This document shows positions 45,617 to 54,455 of a DNA stretch of 64,000 bases, piece after piece. Location: contig NZ_AP028068.1 in NCBI RefSeq assembly GCF_030297155.1, positions 1,488,001-1,552,000 on the forward strand, read 5' to 3'. Below the pieces are notes generated by a model that was not told the origin of the DNA, did no database searches, and worked only from the letters and a program-made list of their open reading frames with translations. The stretch is from Vibrio sp. FE10 (lineage in GTDB: Bacteria > Pseudomonadota > Gammaproteobacteria > Enterobacterales > Vibrionaceae). The first letter of the stretch is position 1, and every line of letters begins with the position of its first letter. The translations under genes and the position numbers were made by a program.

Positions 45617-45824
45617 ATGTGTCCATTACGTGTTGTCTATATGGCTGAATATCTGACCTATTGTTGATTTGAATCAATTAATGCGAATTTATCAGTCCAC
45701 GTGATTCTCATAACAAAATGTAGCCATAGAGCTCATTGAGAAAGAATTGGTATAAAGTCACCTTTAAATAAAACTAGTCAAATTGACATCAACGGTCAAA
45801 AGACTAAGTGTTCGGAGTAAATCA

Positions 45825-47021
45825 ATGCTAAACAATCTACATATCAACATCATCAAATCGACGATTCCTCTTTTAGAAAGCGCAGGCCCTGCTTTAACTC
45901 AACACTTCTATCAACGTATGTTTAAACATAACCCTGAGTTGAAAGATATCTTCAATATGACTCACCAAAGAACAGGTCGCCAAGGTGTGGCACTGTTTGA
46001 AGCTATCGCGGCTTATGCAAAAAACATCGAAAACTTAGCGGCGCTAACCTCGGCGGTTGAGCGTATCGCACAGAAACACACAAGCTTTAACATTCAGCCA
46101 GAGCATTACCAAATTGTTGGTCTTCACCTGATTGAAACGCTACGTGAATTAGCTACCGACGCGTTTACGCCAGAAGTAGAAGAAGCTTGGACAGCGGCTT
46201 ACTTGTTCTTAGCGCAAGTGTTCATCGACCGTGAAGCAGAGCTTTACCTACAGCGTAAGCAAGCTGTTGGTGGCTGGGAAGCGGCACGTACGTTTGTTAT
46301 CGCAAACAAGATCGAAGAGTCAGCACTGGTTACTAGCTTCATCCTAGAGCCAAAAGATGGCGGTGAAGTTCTAGATTACACTCCAGGTCAATACATCGGT
46401 ATTGAAGTGAAGCCTGAAGGCGCGCAGTACAGCGAAATTCGTCAGTATTCACTGTCAGACAAGCCGAACGGAAAATACTACCGTATCTCTGTGAAGCGTG
46501 AAGGCCAAGGTCAAGAAACGCAAGGTGTTGTTTCTAACCACATGCACGATACCGTTGCTATCGGCGATGAAGTTAGCCTATACGCACCAGCGGGTGACTT
46601 TATGTATCAAGAGCGCAGCAAGCCAGTAACGCTTATCTCTGCGGGTGTTGGTGTAACGCCAATGCAGTCTATGCTTGAGTTCTTGAACAACGAACAGAAA
46701 AACGAACCGGTACTTTACCTTCACGCTTGTGAAAACATAGGCCAACACTCTTTCACGACTCGTGTAAAAGACATTGTTGCCGACAAAGGTTGGTCAGCGA
46801 AAACGTGGTACATGAACAAAGACGAGTCTGCATGTGAGAACACACATGAAGGTCAAATGGATCTCGCGTCAATCTCAGATACTAACGGCTTTGAAGAGAG
46901 CGACTTCTACATCTGTGGCCCTGTTGGCTTTATGAAGAACATCGTAGAGCAGTTAGACGCACTTAAAGTGGATCGCTCACGCGTACATTACGAAGTATTT
47001 GGCCCTCACGCTGACTTCTAA
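45825..47021 (+). CDS. hmp: Flavohaemoprotein Hmp (nitric oxide dioxygenase)
   Basis: This 398-residue protein has a globin domain (1-140) with Tyr29, Gln53 and haem-proximal His85 at the E. coli positions. A FAD domain (RQYSLSDKPNGKYYRISVKRE) and NAD domain (LISAGVGVTPMQSMLEF, YICGPVGFMKNIVEQL) follow. It oxidises NO to nitrate using O2 and NAD(P)H. ATG 45825 has GGAG eight bases upstream. The position opposite norR and the sigma-54 promoter agree with NorR control. Confidence 0.95.
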   Translation: MLNNLHINIIKSTIPLLESAGPALTQHFYQRMFKHNPELKDIFNMTHQRTGRQGVALFEAIAAYAKNIENLAALTSAVERIAQKHTSFNIQPEHYQIVGLHLIETLRELATDAFTPEVEEAWTAAYLFLAQVFIDREAELYLQRKQAVGGWEAARTFVIANKIEESALVTSFILEPKDGGEVLDYTPGQYIGIEVKPEGAQYSEIRQYSLSDKPNGKYYRISVKREGQGQETQGVVSNHMHDTVAIGDEVSLYAPAGDFMYQERSKPVTLISAGVGVTPMQSMLEFLNNEQKNEPVLYLHACENIGQHSFTTRVKDIVADKGWSAKTWYMNKDESACENTHEGQMDLASISDTNGFEESDFYICGPVGFMKNIVEQLDALKVDRSRVHYEVFGPHADF

Positions 47022-47077
47022 GATCTCCCAGCAGGTCTAGTAATACTCGCCTGATCGATTAACAACCTTGCCTATTC

Positions 47078-47102
47078 AAAGGTCTCACATTGTGAGGCCT
47101 TT
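47078..47102 (+). terminator. Terminator after hmp
   Basis: Eleven-base-pair stem AAAGGTCTCAC/GTGAGGCCTTT (one T-G pair) with a three-base loop ATT, then TTTGTTTTT. Confidence 0.85.
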
Positions 47103-47280
47103 TTTGTTTTTCATCCCTTCAAATAGTGTTGGTCATGACTATGTGACCTGCGATTTAAATTGGTCGCAGCAATCCCAAATTTTATTTAGTCGAATCGTAT
47201 TACGCTGATCTCATTGACCTACATCTCTTAAATGACTTTTTTCATTCGAAATAAATCATTAGAAAATCCGTGTTATTGAG

Positions 47281-47298
47281 TGAAACAAAGTTGTTTCA
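47281..47298. promoter_or_regulatory. Candidate LacI-family operator 1
   Basis: TGAAACAAAGTTGTTTCA has 8-bp perfect arms around a central AG, the even-spaced symmetry and TGAAA/TTTCA ends common in LacI/GalR operators. It lies 144 bp before the regulator start. Confidence 0.5.
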
Positions 47299-47331
47299 TA
47301 AATCAAAGTGACGCCATTTGCTTTGAATGTG

Positions 47332-47351
47332 CTTTTAACGTTGGTTAAAAG
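47332..47351. promoter_or_regulatory. Candidate operator or hairpin 2
   Basis: CTTTTAAC-GTTG-GTTAAAAG is a perfect 8-bp inverted repeat with a four-base centre, 91 bp before the LacI-type start. Confidence 0.45.
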
Positions 47352-47441
47352 TGTAGATATTGCCTAATTTCATTAATAAAACTGTCACACCTGTCATCTA
47401 GTCTTGCGTTCATCAATTAACGGGATGAGTAGGGATAACGA

Positions 47442-48455
47442 GTGAATATCAAGGATGTGGCAGTTCTCGCGGGAGTTTCCCCTGCGACAGTCTCTCGATT
47501 CGTTAACACACCAAAATCTGTGGCTTCTGCTACAGCTCAAAAGATCGAGCGTGTCATCGATACAACCGGTTATCGAATAGACAGGAAGTCGCATGCTCTT
47601 GAGTTCAATAAAAACCCAACGATTGGCGTATTGATTCCGAGCTTATTAAATCCTGTATTTTCAGAAGTTGTTGCAGGTATTCAGCAGCGTGCTCGGCATT
47701 TTGGCTACTCGACTATAGTGCTGGACACTCAATATGATAGTGAACAAGAACAACAAGCAGCTATCGATCTGATCCGTCAAAGAGTGGAAGGAGTGATCTT
47801 AACGATAGCCGACGTGTCTGATAATGCTGCACTCGAATTATTACGCAGTTTTAAGTTTCCTTATTGTTTGCTTCACAACCAATCTGTTGAAAATGAACCC
47901 TGTGTCTACGTTGATAACTATCAGGCCGGCAAGGATGTTGCACAGAAAATTCTAGAATATGGCCATACAAAGATAGGAATGATTACAGGGCACTTCGCCT
48001 CATCCGACCGTGCAAAAAAACGTTATGAAGGATTCAAACAAGGTCTCTATGAGAAGGGTGCTGAATTAAACCTGCTTCTTGAAGTAGACCAAAACAAACT
48101 TGTTCCGTTCACTGACTCTGAGATGAGGTTACTAAGTGGTGAGTGTGGTCCTACGGTTTGGTTTTGCAGCAATGATTTGCTCGCGCTGAAAACAATAAAT
48201 GCATTGAAGAGTAAAAGTAGACGAATCCCACAAGACGTTTCAGTTGTGGGTTTTGATGGTATGGGGCTTGGGCAGTTGGTTTGCCCTAGCTTGGCGACGG
48301 TTGCTGTTCCACATTTCGATATGGGAAAAATGGCTGTCGATATTTTGTTTAATACGAAAGCTGGCTCAATCGCAAAGCGTGAATTTTCGCTGAAATATGA
48401 ATTACAAATGGAGGGATCGCTTGGTGCGGTTCCGGTTATCACCCAATTTAGTTAA
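47442..48455 (+). CDS. LacI family transcriptional regulator
   Basis: This 337-residue protein begins with the LacI helix-turn-helix and hinge (NIKDVAVLAGVSPATVSRFVN...IERVIDTTGYRIDR), followed by a periplasmic-binding-protein-like sensor (IGVLIPSLLNPVFSEVVAGI, SVVGFDGMGLGQLVCPSLATV). GTG 47442 has AGGGAT eight bases upstream. It heads the ABC importer-phosphodiesterase operon and most likely represses it; the effector would be the imported substrate or its product. Confidence 0.9.
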   Translation: MNIKDVAVLAGVSPATVSRFVNTPKSVASATAQKIERVIDTTGYRIDRKSHALEFNKNPTIGVLIPSLLNPVFSEVVAGIQQRARHFGYSTIVLDTQYDSEQEQQAAIDLIRQRVEGVILTIADVSDNAALELLRSFKFPYCLLHNQSVENEPCVYVDNYQAGKDVAQKILEYGHTKIGMITGHFASSDRAKKRYEGFKQGLYEKGAELNLLLEVDQNKLVPFTDSEMRLLSGECGPTVWFCSNDLLALKTINALKSKSRRIPQDVSVVGFDGMGLGQLVCPSLATVAVPHFDMGKMAVDILFNTKAGSIAKREFSLKYELQMEGSLGAVPVITQFS

Positions 48456-48478
48456 CGGACGATTTGTTGGAGAACATA

Positions 48479-49516
48479 ATGACACAACATCATTTACTAC
48501 AAGCTGGAAAGTTATCAAAAATGAGAAAACTAGCTAGCTTATTCATTGGCTTTGCTGGAGTCGCTTTTCAGGCTCAGGCATCCAATGCTATTTGTTACAA
48601 CTGTCCACCAGAATGGGCGAACTGGGGTGGGCAACTTCAGTTGATCAATAAAGAGCTAGGAATACGAGTTCCCATGGACAACAAGAACTCAGGCCAGTCC
48701 TTATCCCAACTCGTGGCAGAAAAGAATAGCCCAGTTGCTGACGTGGTTTATTACGGTGTTTCTTTCGGTATTAACGCGACAGAGCAAGGTGTTGTAGACG
48801 CTTATAAACCAAAGAATTGGGAGCAGATACCTGAAGGCATGAAAGATCCTAATGGGAACTGGTTTGCTATTCACTCAGGTACGATTGGCTTTTTTGTAAA
48901 CGTAGACGCACTTGATGGTGCTGACGTACCGACAAGTTGGGAAGACCTTTTAAAACCTGAATATCGTGGGATGGTGGGATACTTAGACCCAACGAGTGCC
49001 TTTGTTGGCTACGCGAGTGCGGTAGCGGTGAATGAAGCCATGGGAGGGAGTATTGATAATTTTGCCCCAGCAATTGAGTATTTCAAGAAGTTGGCTAATA
49101 ACCGTCCAATAGTTCCTAGACAAACCTCTTATGCTCGTGTGATTTCTGGAGAGATTCCAATCTTAATCGATTATGACTTCAATGCGTATCGTGCCAAATA
49201 CAATGACTTTACTAATGCTGCCTTTGTTATTCCTAAGGAAGGCTCAATTGCTGTTCCCTATGTAATGAGTAAAGTTAAGAACTCTCCAAACTCAGAAAAT
49301 GCCCAGAAGATTTTAGACTTTGTATTGTCAGATAAAGGCCAACAACTGTGGGCTGAAGCATACTTACGCCCGGCTATCGATGGCGTTATGAGTGAAGAGG
49401 CACAGAGTAAATTTCTTCCTGCATCAGAATACGAACGAGTTGGGTCTGTCGACTTTGCAAAAATGTCTGAAAACCAGTCTACGTTTGCGGATATGTATAT
49501 CCGAGAAGTGAATTAA
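48479..49516 (+). CDS. ABC transporter periplasmic substrate-binding protein (SBP_bac_1-like)
   Basis: This 345-residue protein has a signal region (LASLFIGFAGVAFQAQASNA) and reads ICYNCPPEWANWGGQLQLIN..., so a Cys-x-x-Cys pair lies just behind the signal cleavage site. Later features (WFAIHSGTIGFFVNVDALDGA, PTSWEDLLKPEYRGMVGYLDPTSA) match the PotD/Fe3+-type binding proteins. ATG 48479 has GGAG eight bases upstream. The ligand is inferred from the last gene of the operon to be a phosphodiester. Confidence 0.88.
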   Translation: MTQHHLLQAGKLSKMRKLASLFIGFAGVAFQAQASNAICYNCPPEWANWGGQLQLINKELGIRVPMDNKNSGQSLSQLVAEKNSPVADVVYYGVSFGINATEQGVVDAYKPKNWEQIPEGMKDPNGNWFAIHSGTIGFFVNVDALDGADVPTSWEDLLKPEYRGMVGYLDPTSAFVGYASAVAVNEAMGGSIDNFAPAIEYFKKLANNRPIVPRQTSYARVISGEIPILIDYDFNAYRAKYNDFTNAAFVIPKEGSIAVPYVMSKVKNSPNSENAQKILDFVLSDKGQQLWAEAYLRPAIDGVMSEEAQSKFLPASEYERVGSVDFAKMSENQSTFADMYIREVN

Positions 49517-49536
49517 TAGCTTATCAAAATGTTGGA

Positions 49537-49556
49537 TGGCGGGGTTAAGCCCGCCA
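49537..49556 (+). other. Intercistronic hairpin in the ABC operon
   Basis: TGGCGGG and CCCGCCA enclose a six-base loop GTTAAG between the binding-protein and first-permease genes. It is G+C rich in an A+T-rich setting and lacks a T tail. Such hairpins in ABC operons often protect the upstream message and keep the binding protein in excess. Confidence 0.6.
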
Positions 49557-49564
49557 ATATCTCT

Positions 49565-50377
49565 ATGAAAAATAATCGTATTTCCTTATTTCTGATTTTG
49601 CCAGCCATCATCGTTAGCTGTGCATTTTTTTTATTGCCTGTCGCCCAGCTAGTCAAGGTGTCGTTAGTGGATGGTGGCGCTATAAGTTATTGGCATATTT
49701 TAACCAGACCTATTTATTTCAAGAGTCTGGTATCGACGGTTGGACTCTCTGTTCTTGTGACTTTAGTTAGTTTAACGATAGCGACCATCACAGGACTATT
49801 TTTAACTCGCTATGAATTTAAAGGTAAACAGCTCTTGGTTGCGATGTTGAGCTTTCCACTGGCCTTCCCGGGCGTTGTTATTGGATTTTTTGTCATCATG
49901 CTTGCGGGAAGGCAAGGGCTCTTTGCCCAGTTAGGGCTGATGTTAACGGGTGATCGTTGGATGTTCGCATACACAATGGCAGGGCTATTCTTGGGCTATT
50001 TATATTTTTCTATTCCCCGCGTGGTTTTGACTGTAATGGGAACTGCTGAAAAGCTTGATCATAACCTACTTGAAGCCGGTCGTTCATTAGGTGCAAATCG
50101 TTGGCAGATCTTTAAGGATGTGACACTTCCAGCTCTAACCCCAGGGTTAATTTCTTCGGGTTCGATATGTTTTGCTACGTCAATGGGCGCATTTGGTACC
50201 GCGTTTACGTTGGCAACGAACATCAACGTTCTCCCTATGACGATATATACAGAATTTACGCTCAATGCCAATTTTGCCATGGCAGCGGCGCTGAGCTTAA
50301 TCCTTGGTTTAGCTACTTGGGTTTGTCTAGCGTTGGCGAAGCGTCATGGTAACGCATCAGTTGCGATGGGGGGCTAA
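49565..50377 (+). CDS. ABC transporter permease (first)
   Basis: This 270-residue protein begins MKNNRISLFLILPAIIVSCAFFLLP and has about six membrane segments and the EAA loop EAGRSLGANRWQIFKDVTLPALTPG. The ATG at 49565 is chosen because the upstream in-frame ATG (49529) would translate through the intercistronic hairpin. It pairs with the next permease and the ATPase at 51182, as in PotB/PotC-type importers. Confidence 0.87.
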   Translation: MKNNRISLFLILPAIIVSCAFFLLPVAQLVKVSLVDGGAISYWHILTRPIYFKSLVSTVGLSVLVTLVSLTIATITGLFLTRYEFKGKQLLVAMLSFPLAFPGVVIGFFVIMLAGRQGLFAQLGLMLTGDRWMFAYTMAGLFLGYLYFSIPRVVLTVMGTAEKLDHNLLEAGRSLGANRWQIFKDVTLPALTPGLISSGSICFATSMGAFGTAFTLATNINVLPMTIYTEFTLNANFAMAAALSLILGLATWVCLALAKRHGNASVAMGG

Positions 50378-50379
50378 TC

Positions 50380-51168
50380 ATGAAGAAAGACAAATACTTC
50401 TACATTCAACTTCTATTCACACTGACCGTCTGCGCATTCTTGATTGTGCCCGTATTTATGTCTGTAGTCGCTGGCCTGACAAATAACTATTTTGTCGGTA
50501 TTAAAAGCGGATTTACGTTTAGGTGGGTTGAACAGGTATGGGCATTGTACTCAGATACTATTTGGCTAACTTTGCAAATAGCTATCGCTACCACGCTAAT
50601 TAATGTTGTCGTAGGTGTGCCTTGTGCTTACGTACTTGCGAAAAGTAAAAGTAGATGGGCTTCTATTTTTGACGAGCTACTAACACTACCCATTGCAATT
50701 CCGGGGATGGCTATTTCGTTAGGTTTAATTCTAGCCTATGGAGGATTCACTGACTTCCGATCAAGCTGGATGTTTATTCTCGTTGGACATGTGATTTTTA
50801 CACTGCCGTTCATGGTTAAGTCGGTGCTGTCAATTTTGCAGAGTATTAATTTCCGTGTTCTTGAGGAAGGAGCAGCAAGTCTTGGCGCGACTTTTTGGCC
50901 GCGATTTTTTGATGTGATAATTCCCAACTGCAAGGCCGGTATTGTCGCAGGTATGTTGATGACTCTCACTTTGTCAATTGGTGAATTTAACCTGACATGG
51001 ATGCTACACACGCCATTAACTAAGACTTTACCAGTGGGTTTAGCTGACTCATACGCTTCAATGAGGCTTGAAATTAGCTCGGCTTACACACTAATTTTCC
51101 TTTGTTTAATTCTCCCTCTATTGGTCTTGGCTCAAGCATTGAACAAGAAACCAGTGACAAATAATTAA
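50380..51168 (+). CDS. ABC transporter permease (second)
   Basis: This 262-residue protein of the PotC/PhnV-like group has about six membrane helices and the EAA loop EEGAASLGATFWPRFFDVIIPNCKAG. It starts two bases after the stop of the previous permease, so coupling is likely. Confidence 0.9.
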   Translation: MKKDKYFYIQLLFTLTVCAFLIVPVFMSVVAGLTNNYFVGIKSGFTFRWVEQVWALYSDTIWLTLQIAIATTLINVVVGVPCAYVLAKSKSRWASIFDELLTLPIAIPGMAISLGLILAYGGFTDFRSSWMFILVGHVIFTLPFMVKSVLSILQSINFRVLEEGAASLGATFWPRFFDVIIPNCKAGIVAGMLMTLTLSIGEFNLTWMLHTPLTKTLPVGLADSYASMRLEISSAYTLIFLCLILPLLVLAQALNKKPVTNN

Positions 51169-51181
51169 GATCAAAATCAAT

Positions 51182-52264
51182 ATGTTAGAACAGCAAAATG
51201 GCGTAGAAATTTCGCTAAACAATATTACGAAGACATTTCCAGATGGCACACTGGCGCTGAAGCCAACGAGCCTAAAAATCGAGGCGGGCGAAATCTTAGT
51301 TTTGCTTGGACCATCAGGATGCGGAAAAACAACCACATTACGTATGATTGCGGGCTTAGAGTTTGCTGATGACAACGGTGGAACCATTGTGTTTGGTGAC
51401 CACGATGTTACTGGTTTGCCTATCGAGAAGCGTAAAGTGGGGATGGTATTTCAGTCTTATGCGCTATTCCCAAATATGAATGTAAGTGAAAATATCACTT
51501 ATGGTTTGAAAGTTCGTGGTGTTGGTGAGTCTGAACGAGCAGGAAGACTCAAAGAAATGCTTAAGATGTTCGATTTGGAAAAGTATGCCAGTCGAAACGT
51601 ACATCAGCTTTCTGGCGGACAGCGTCAACGTGTTGCGTTAGCTAGGGCTATCATTACTGAACCCGATGTCCTTTTACTGGATGAACCGTTATCCGCGTTA
51701 GATGCTCTACTGAAGCAAAGGTTGCGCGGCGATATCCGAGACCTTCTAAAAAGGTTGGGAATAACAGCGATTTATGTGACTCATGATCAAGAAGAGGCAA
51801 TGGCTATGGGCGATAGAATTGCAGTTTTAGACCATGGAGAAATCGCACAAATTGGCTCAGCAAAAGATATCTATTTGAGTCCGGTTAACAATTTTGTTGC
51901 CGATTTCATTGGTCAAATGAACCGTCTCGAAGGACAGGTGAGTGAGGGATGCCTGTTGTTGGATACATGTAAGCAGATTATTTTGCCCGATCAGGTTCTC
52001 GCACAAGTATCTACTCACAAAGAAATTAGCGTAATGCTAAGGCCTGAAGATATTTTATTAACGGAAGTGACTGATAAAAACAACGGACTAACGGCAACGG
52101 TTATTAGTACGGTCTTTCTTGGTGATCGTACACGTGTCACTCTCTCTGGGGTACAGAAAATGAGCACTTTGATGGTTGATTGCTTTGCGCGCGTTGATTA
52201 CCAAACTGGTCAAGTTGTAGCGGTCTCTTTTGCCCCTGAACGGCTCATCCCTTTGAAGAAGTAA
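51182..52264 (+). CDS. ABC transporter ATPase with TOBE domain
   Basis: This 360-residue ATPase has Walker A GPSGCGKTTTLRMIAG, signature LSGGQRQRVALARAI, Walker B LLLDEPLSALDALLK and switch His in YVTHDQEEAMAMGD. A C-terminal TOBE-type region (MLRPEDILLTEVTDKNNGLT) follows, as in UgpC/PotA/FbpC. It energises the permease pair. Confidence 0.93.
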   Translation: MLEQQNGVEISLNNITKTFPDGTLALKPTSLKIEAGEILVLLGPSGCGKTTTLRMIAGLEFADDNGGTIVFGDHDVTGLPIEKRKVGMVFQSYALFPNMNVSENITYGLKVRGVGESERAGRLKEMLKMFDLEKYASRNVHQLSGGQRQRVALARAIITEPDVLLLDEPLSALDALLKQRLRGDIRDLLKRLGITAIYVTHDQEEAMAMGDRIAVLDHGEIAQIGSAKDIYLSPVNNFVADFIGQMNRLEGQVSEGCLLLDTCKQIILPDQVLAQVSTHKEISVMLRPEDILLTEVTDKNNGLTATVISTVFLGDRTRVTLSGVQKMSTLMVDCFARVDYQTGQVVAVSFAPERLIPLKK

Positions 52265-52268
52265 TACC

Positions 52269-53084
52269 ATGTTAATTGCACAACTGACAGACTTGCACAT
52301 CAAGCAGGGTGGCAAGCACGCCTATAAGAAAGTCGATACGTTGACTTGTTTGTATGATGCCGTCAATCATATCAATGCCTTACATCCAAAACCTGATTGT
52401 GTTGTGGTGACGGGAGACTTGGGTGATTTCGGAGTGTCTGAAGAGTATCAATTGATCAATAAGGCTCTCGCAGAATTTGAAATGCCATTGTATGTTATTC
52501 CTGGGAACCATGATGATAGACACAATCTGCGTCAGGGGTTGTCGAATCTTGTTTCATTTGATCACGATGAATATTGTAATTTTGTCGTAGATATCCATGA
52601 CGAAGTGCTTATTGGCTTAGACTCTTCGGTCCTTGGTAAACCTTATGGATATTTAGCAGCGGATACTTTGGAATGGCTTAGTTTGGTATTGGAGCAATAT
52701 CGAGATAGGCCAATAATGTTGTTCATCCATCACCCACCGATGGCCGTAGGTTTAAATCATATGGATGTGCAGAACTTGCAGAATGCTGATGAATTTTACG
52801 AAGTAATTAAGCCTTTTAGCAATATCTTGGGTATTTGTGCTGGCCACCTACATCGACCAATTACGGCAGTTTGGAATTCAATTCCAGTTTGGGTGGGGCC
52901 TTCTCATAGTCATTCAGTCACATTAGATCTGGATCCAAAGGCAAACTCGTCATTTTCATTAGAACCTAAAGCTATACAGCTTCTGACCATAGCTGAGAAT
53001 TCTGTGGTTTCTCATATTAGCTACATAGAAGATAGTGATGGTCCCTATCCATTCTTTGACCAATATGGTGCTTTGATCGATTAA
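52269..53084 (+). CDS. GpdQ-like metallophosphoesterase (glycerophosphodiesterase type)
   Basis: This 271-residue protein of the calcineurin-like class III phosphodiesterases has the ligand set Asp8, His10 (LTDLHI), Asp50 (VTGDLGD), Asn80-His81 (PGNHDD), His154/155 (FIHHPP), and His193, His195 (AGHLHRP). These match the two-metal site of GpdQ (Asp8, His10, Asp50, Asn80, His156, His195, His197) almost by number, and the length matches too. It starts four bases after the ATPase stop. It probably hydrolyses imported glycerophosphodiesters; cyclic-nucleotide cleavage (CpdA-like) is the alternative. No export signal is visible. Confidence 0.85.
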   Translation: MLIAQLTDLHIKQGGKHAYKKVDTLTCLYDAVNHINALHPKPDCVVVTGDLGDFGVSEEYQLINKALAEFEMPLYVIPGNHDDRHNLRQGLSNLVSFDHDEYCNFVVDIHDEVLIGLDSSVLGKPYGYLAADTLEWLSLVLEQYRDRPIMLFIHHPPMAVGLNHMDVQNLQNADEFYEVIKPFSNILGICAGHLHRPITAVWNSIPVWVGPSHSHSVTLDLDPKANSSFSLEPKAIQLLTIAENSVVSHISYIEDSDGPYPFFDQYGALID

Positions 53085-53118
53085 ACCATTGCGATCGTAA
53101 GTTGATTCATTGCGAGCC

Positions 53119-53156
53119 AATAACGCCATTTGTTACACGTGACAAATGGCGTTATT
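53119..53156. terminator. Terminator after the phosphodiesterase operon
   Basis: Fifteen-base-pair stem AATAACGCCATTTGT/ACAAATGGCGTTATT (53119-53133 with 53142-53156), eight-base loop. The T/A content on both sides allows use in both directions. Confidence 0.87.
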
Positions 53157-53160
53157 TTGG

Positions 53161-53195
53161 GAGCTAAGAGCTAAGAGCTAAGAGCTAAGAGCTAA
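53161..53195. repeat. Heptamer tandem repeat, five exact copies
   Basis: GAGCTAA is repeated five times exactly (53161-53195), directly behind the terminator and before the end of the convergent transporter gene. Confidence 0.95.
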
Positions 53196-53241
53196 GTTTT
53201 TGTTGGTACAGATAAAACAACTGAGTTTTACCAAGTCAACT

Positions 53242-54222
53242 CTAAGAACGCTTAACCTTTTTGGACATGTAATCAGAATCAAAAAACTCAGGCCAGTACA
53301 TTTTCACATAGCCGCCAGCAACCCAAATCACCAAGATAGTCGCGATGGTAAGCTCGAAGAAGCCAAACTTGTGTAGCCAGTACCATTGTGGGTATTCAGC
53401 GCCGAAAAAGGTGGTTAAGCGATGCATGGCAATGGCGCTGATCACTGATGGGAAGGTAACCGCAGCAATGGAAGGTTGGAACTTTAAGCGCATCAAGCGG
53501 ATGTAACACAAGTAAATCAGCAGGGTCATGGTGATGGCGATACCCGCTAAAGCGCCGGTCAGGATCGGGTCTGGGTTATCAAAGTTGACTAAGTAAGCGG
53601 CCAAAGATAAGTTGACTGGCGCTGCCATGATTGCCAATGTTGGTCTTGCTCTTCGAGGTAAATTCCCTTCAAAAACCAAGCGGTATAGCACTACGGGTAA
53701 CATGAAGAAGTAGATACCAATACACGTCGCGGCCAGCGTTTCTGAAAAGACAGTGTGCCCAAACTGTGTACCTGCTAATGAACTGCTTATCAGTCCTACC
53801 GGATACAGAAACCAACTTGGAACAATGTTCGACATTTTGAAATTGACGATTTGGAAACCGAAGAACAACACCATCATCGTAAAGTGCAGCAATAACGCGC
53901 AGAACCAAATTGGGTAGGCGATTATTGGAGATATCTCAGCGAGATAGTCACACAGAATCAATAACGCCATGCTCATCGGTGCCATTAAGCTTCCGCTTAG
54001 TGGATGGCGAATATCATTGATGAAGGTATTAAAGCTGGTGAGATAACGAAGTAAAACGGGCAGTAATAACAGCGCACCGAAAGCAGCAAGGTAAGGGCGA
54101 ATGATCTCACCAACCCCTGGAAGGTATAATGCCCAAGCTTGTCCTAGTCCAATTACACCAAGTGCTAAAGACGCCTGAGAAGGCGGCACATTTTTTACTT
54201 GGGTTAATCTTCTCCAGTTCAA
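53242..54222 (-). CDS. TDT family transporter (TehA/SLAC1-like)
   Basis: This 326-residue protein has about ten membrane segments, begins PPSQASLALGVIGLGQAWALYLPG, and has the TDT features FVVASFL-like mid helices (IVPSWFLYPVGLISSSLAGTQFG). The family includes tellurite-resistance TehA, dicarboxylate carriers and plant SLAC1 anion channels. The substrate is unknown. TTG 54222 has GGAG seven bases upstream. Confidence 0.85.
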   Translation of the reverse strand: MNWRRLTQVKNVPPSQASLALGVIGLGQAWALYLPGVGEIIRPYLAAFGALLLLPVLLRYLTSFNTFINDIRHPLSGSLMAPMSMALLILCDYLAEISPIIAYPIWFCALLLHFTMMVLFFGFQIVNFKMSNIVPSWFLYPVGLISSSLAGTQFGHTVFSETLAATCIGIYFFMLPVVLYRLVFEGNLPRRARPTLAIMAAPVNLSLAAYLVNFDNPDPILTGALAGIAITMTLLIYLCYIRLMRLKFQPSIAAVTFPSVISAIAMHRLTTFFGAEYPQWYWLHKFGFFELTIATILVIWVAGGYVKMYWPEFFDSDYMSKKVKRS

Positions 54223-54455
54223 CGACTTGCTCCAGCTCAGTTATCTACAGCATGTGGGTGCTTATAGAATATCAGTGAATAATAGAATTTTTGCTCTAGT
54301 TAGAGCGTATAGCTGTGCCATCAATAGATGTTGAGGGCGTTCAACTAATTTTGAGTGGATGATACCAAGTTTAACGTTTGCTTTTTTGATTTTGATGCGG
54401 AATCGGGACATTAAGCACGTTGAATGTGTGCTTTTGTTTCATGAGTCATTTGTAA

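Larger units (their letters stand above)
45475..45824. other. 350-bp norR-hmp regulatory region
   Basis: Divergent control region with two NorR-like GT-N7-AC sites near the norR end (45513-45545) and a sigma-54 type promoter at 45601-45616 reading toward hmp. A 7-bp inverted repeat GATGCCA/TGGCATC (45571-45607) overlaps the promoter. The leader before hmp would be roughly 200 bases. Confidence 0.6.
47022..47441. other. 420-bp intergenic region, hmp to LacI operon
   Basis: Holds the hmp terminator at 47078-47102 and then A+T-rich DNA with two inverted repeats (47281-47298 and 47332-47351) that look like operators of the LacI-type regulator downstream. No gene is visible. Confidence 0.6.

Noticed and set aside
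45777..45787. Third GT-N7-AC match near hmp
   Set aside because: It lies downstream of the sigma-54 promoter and 38 bp before the ATG, not in an enhancer position; the core is loose enough for chance matches.
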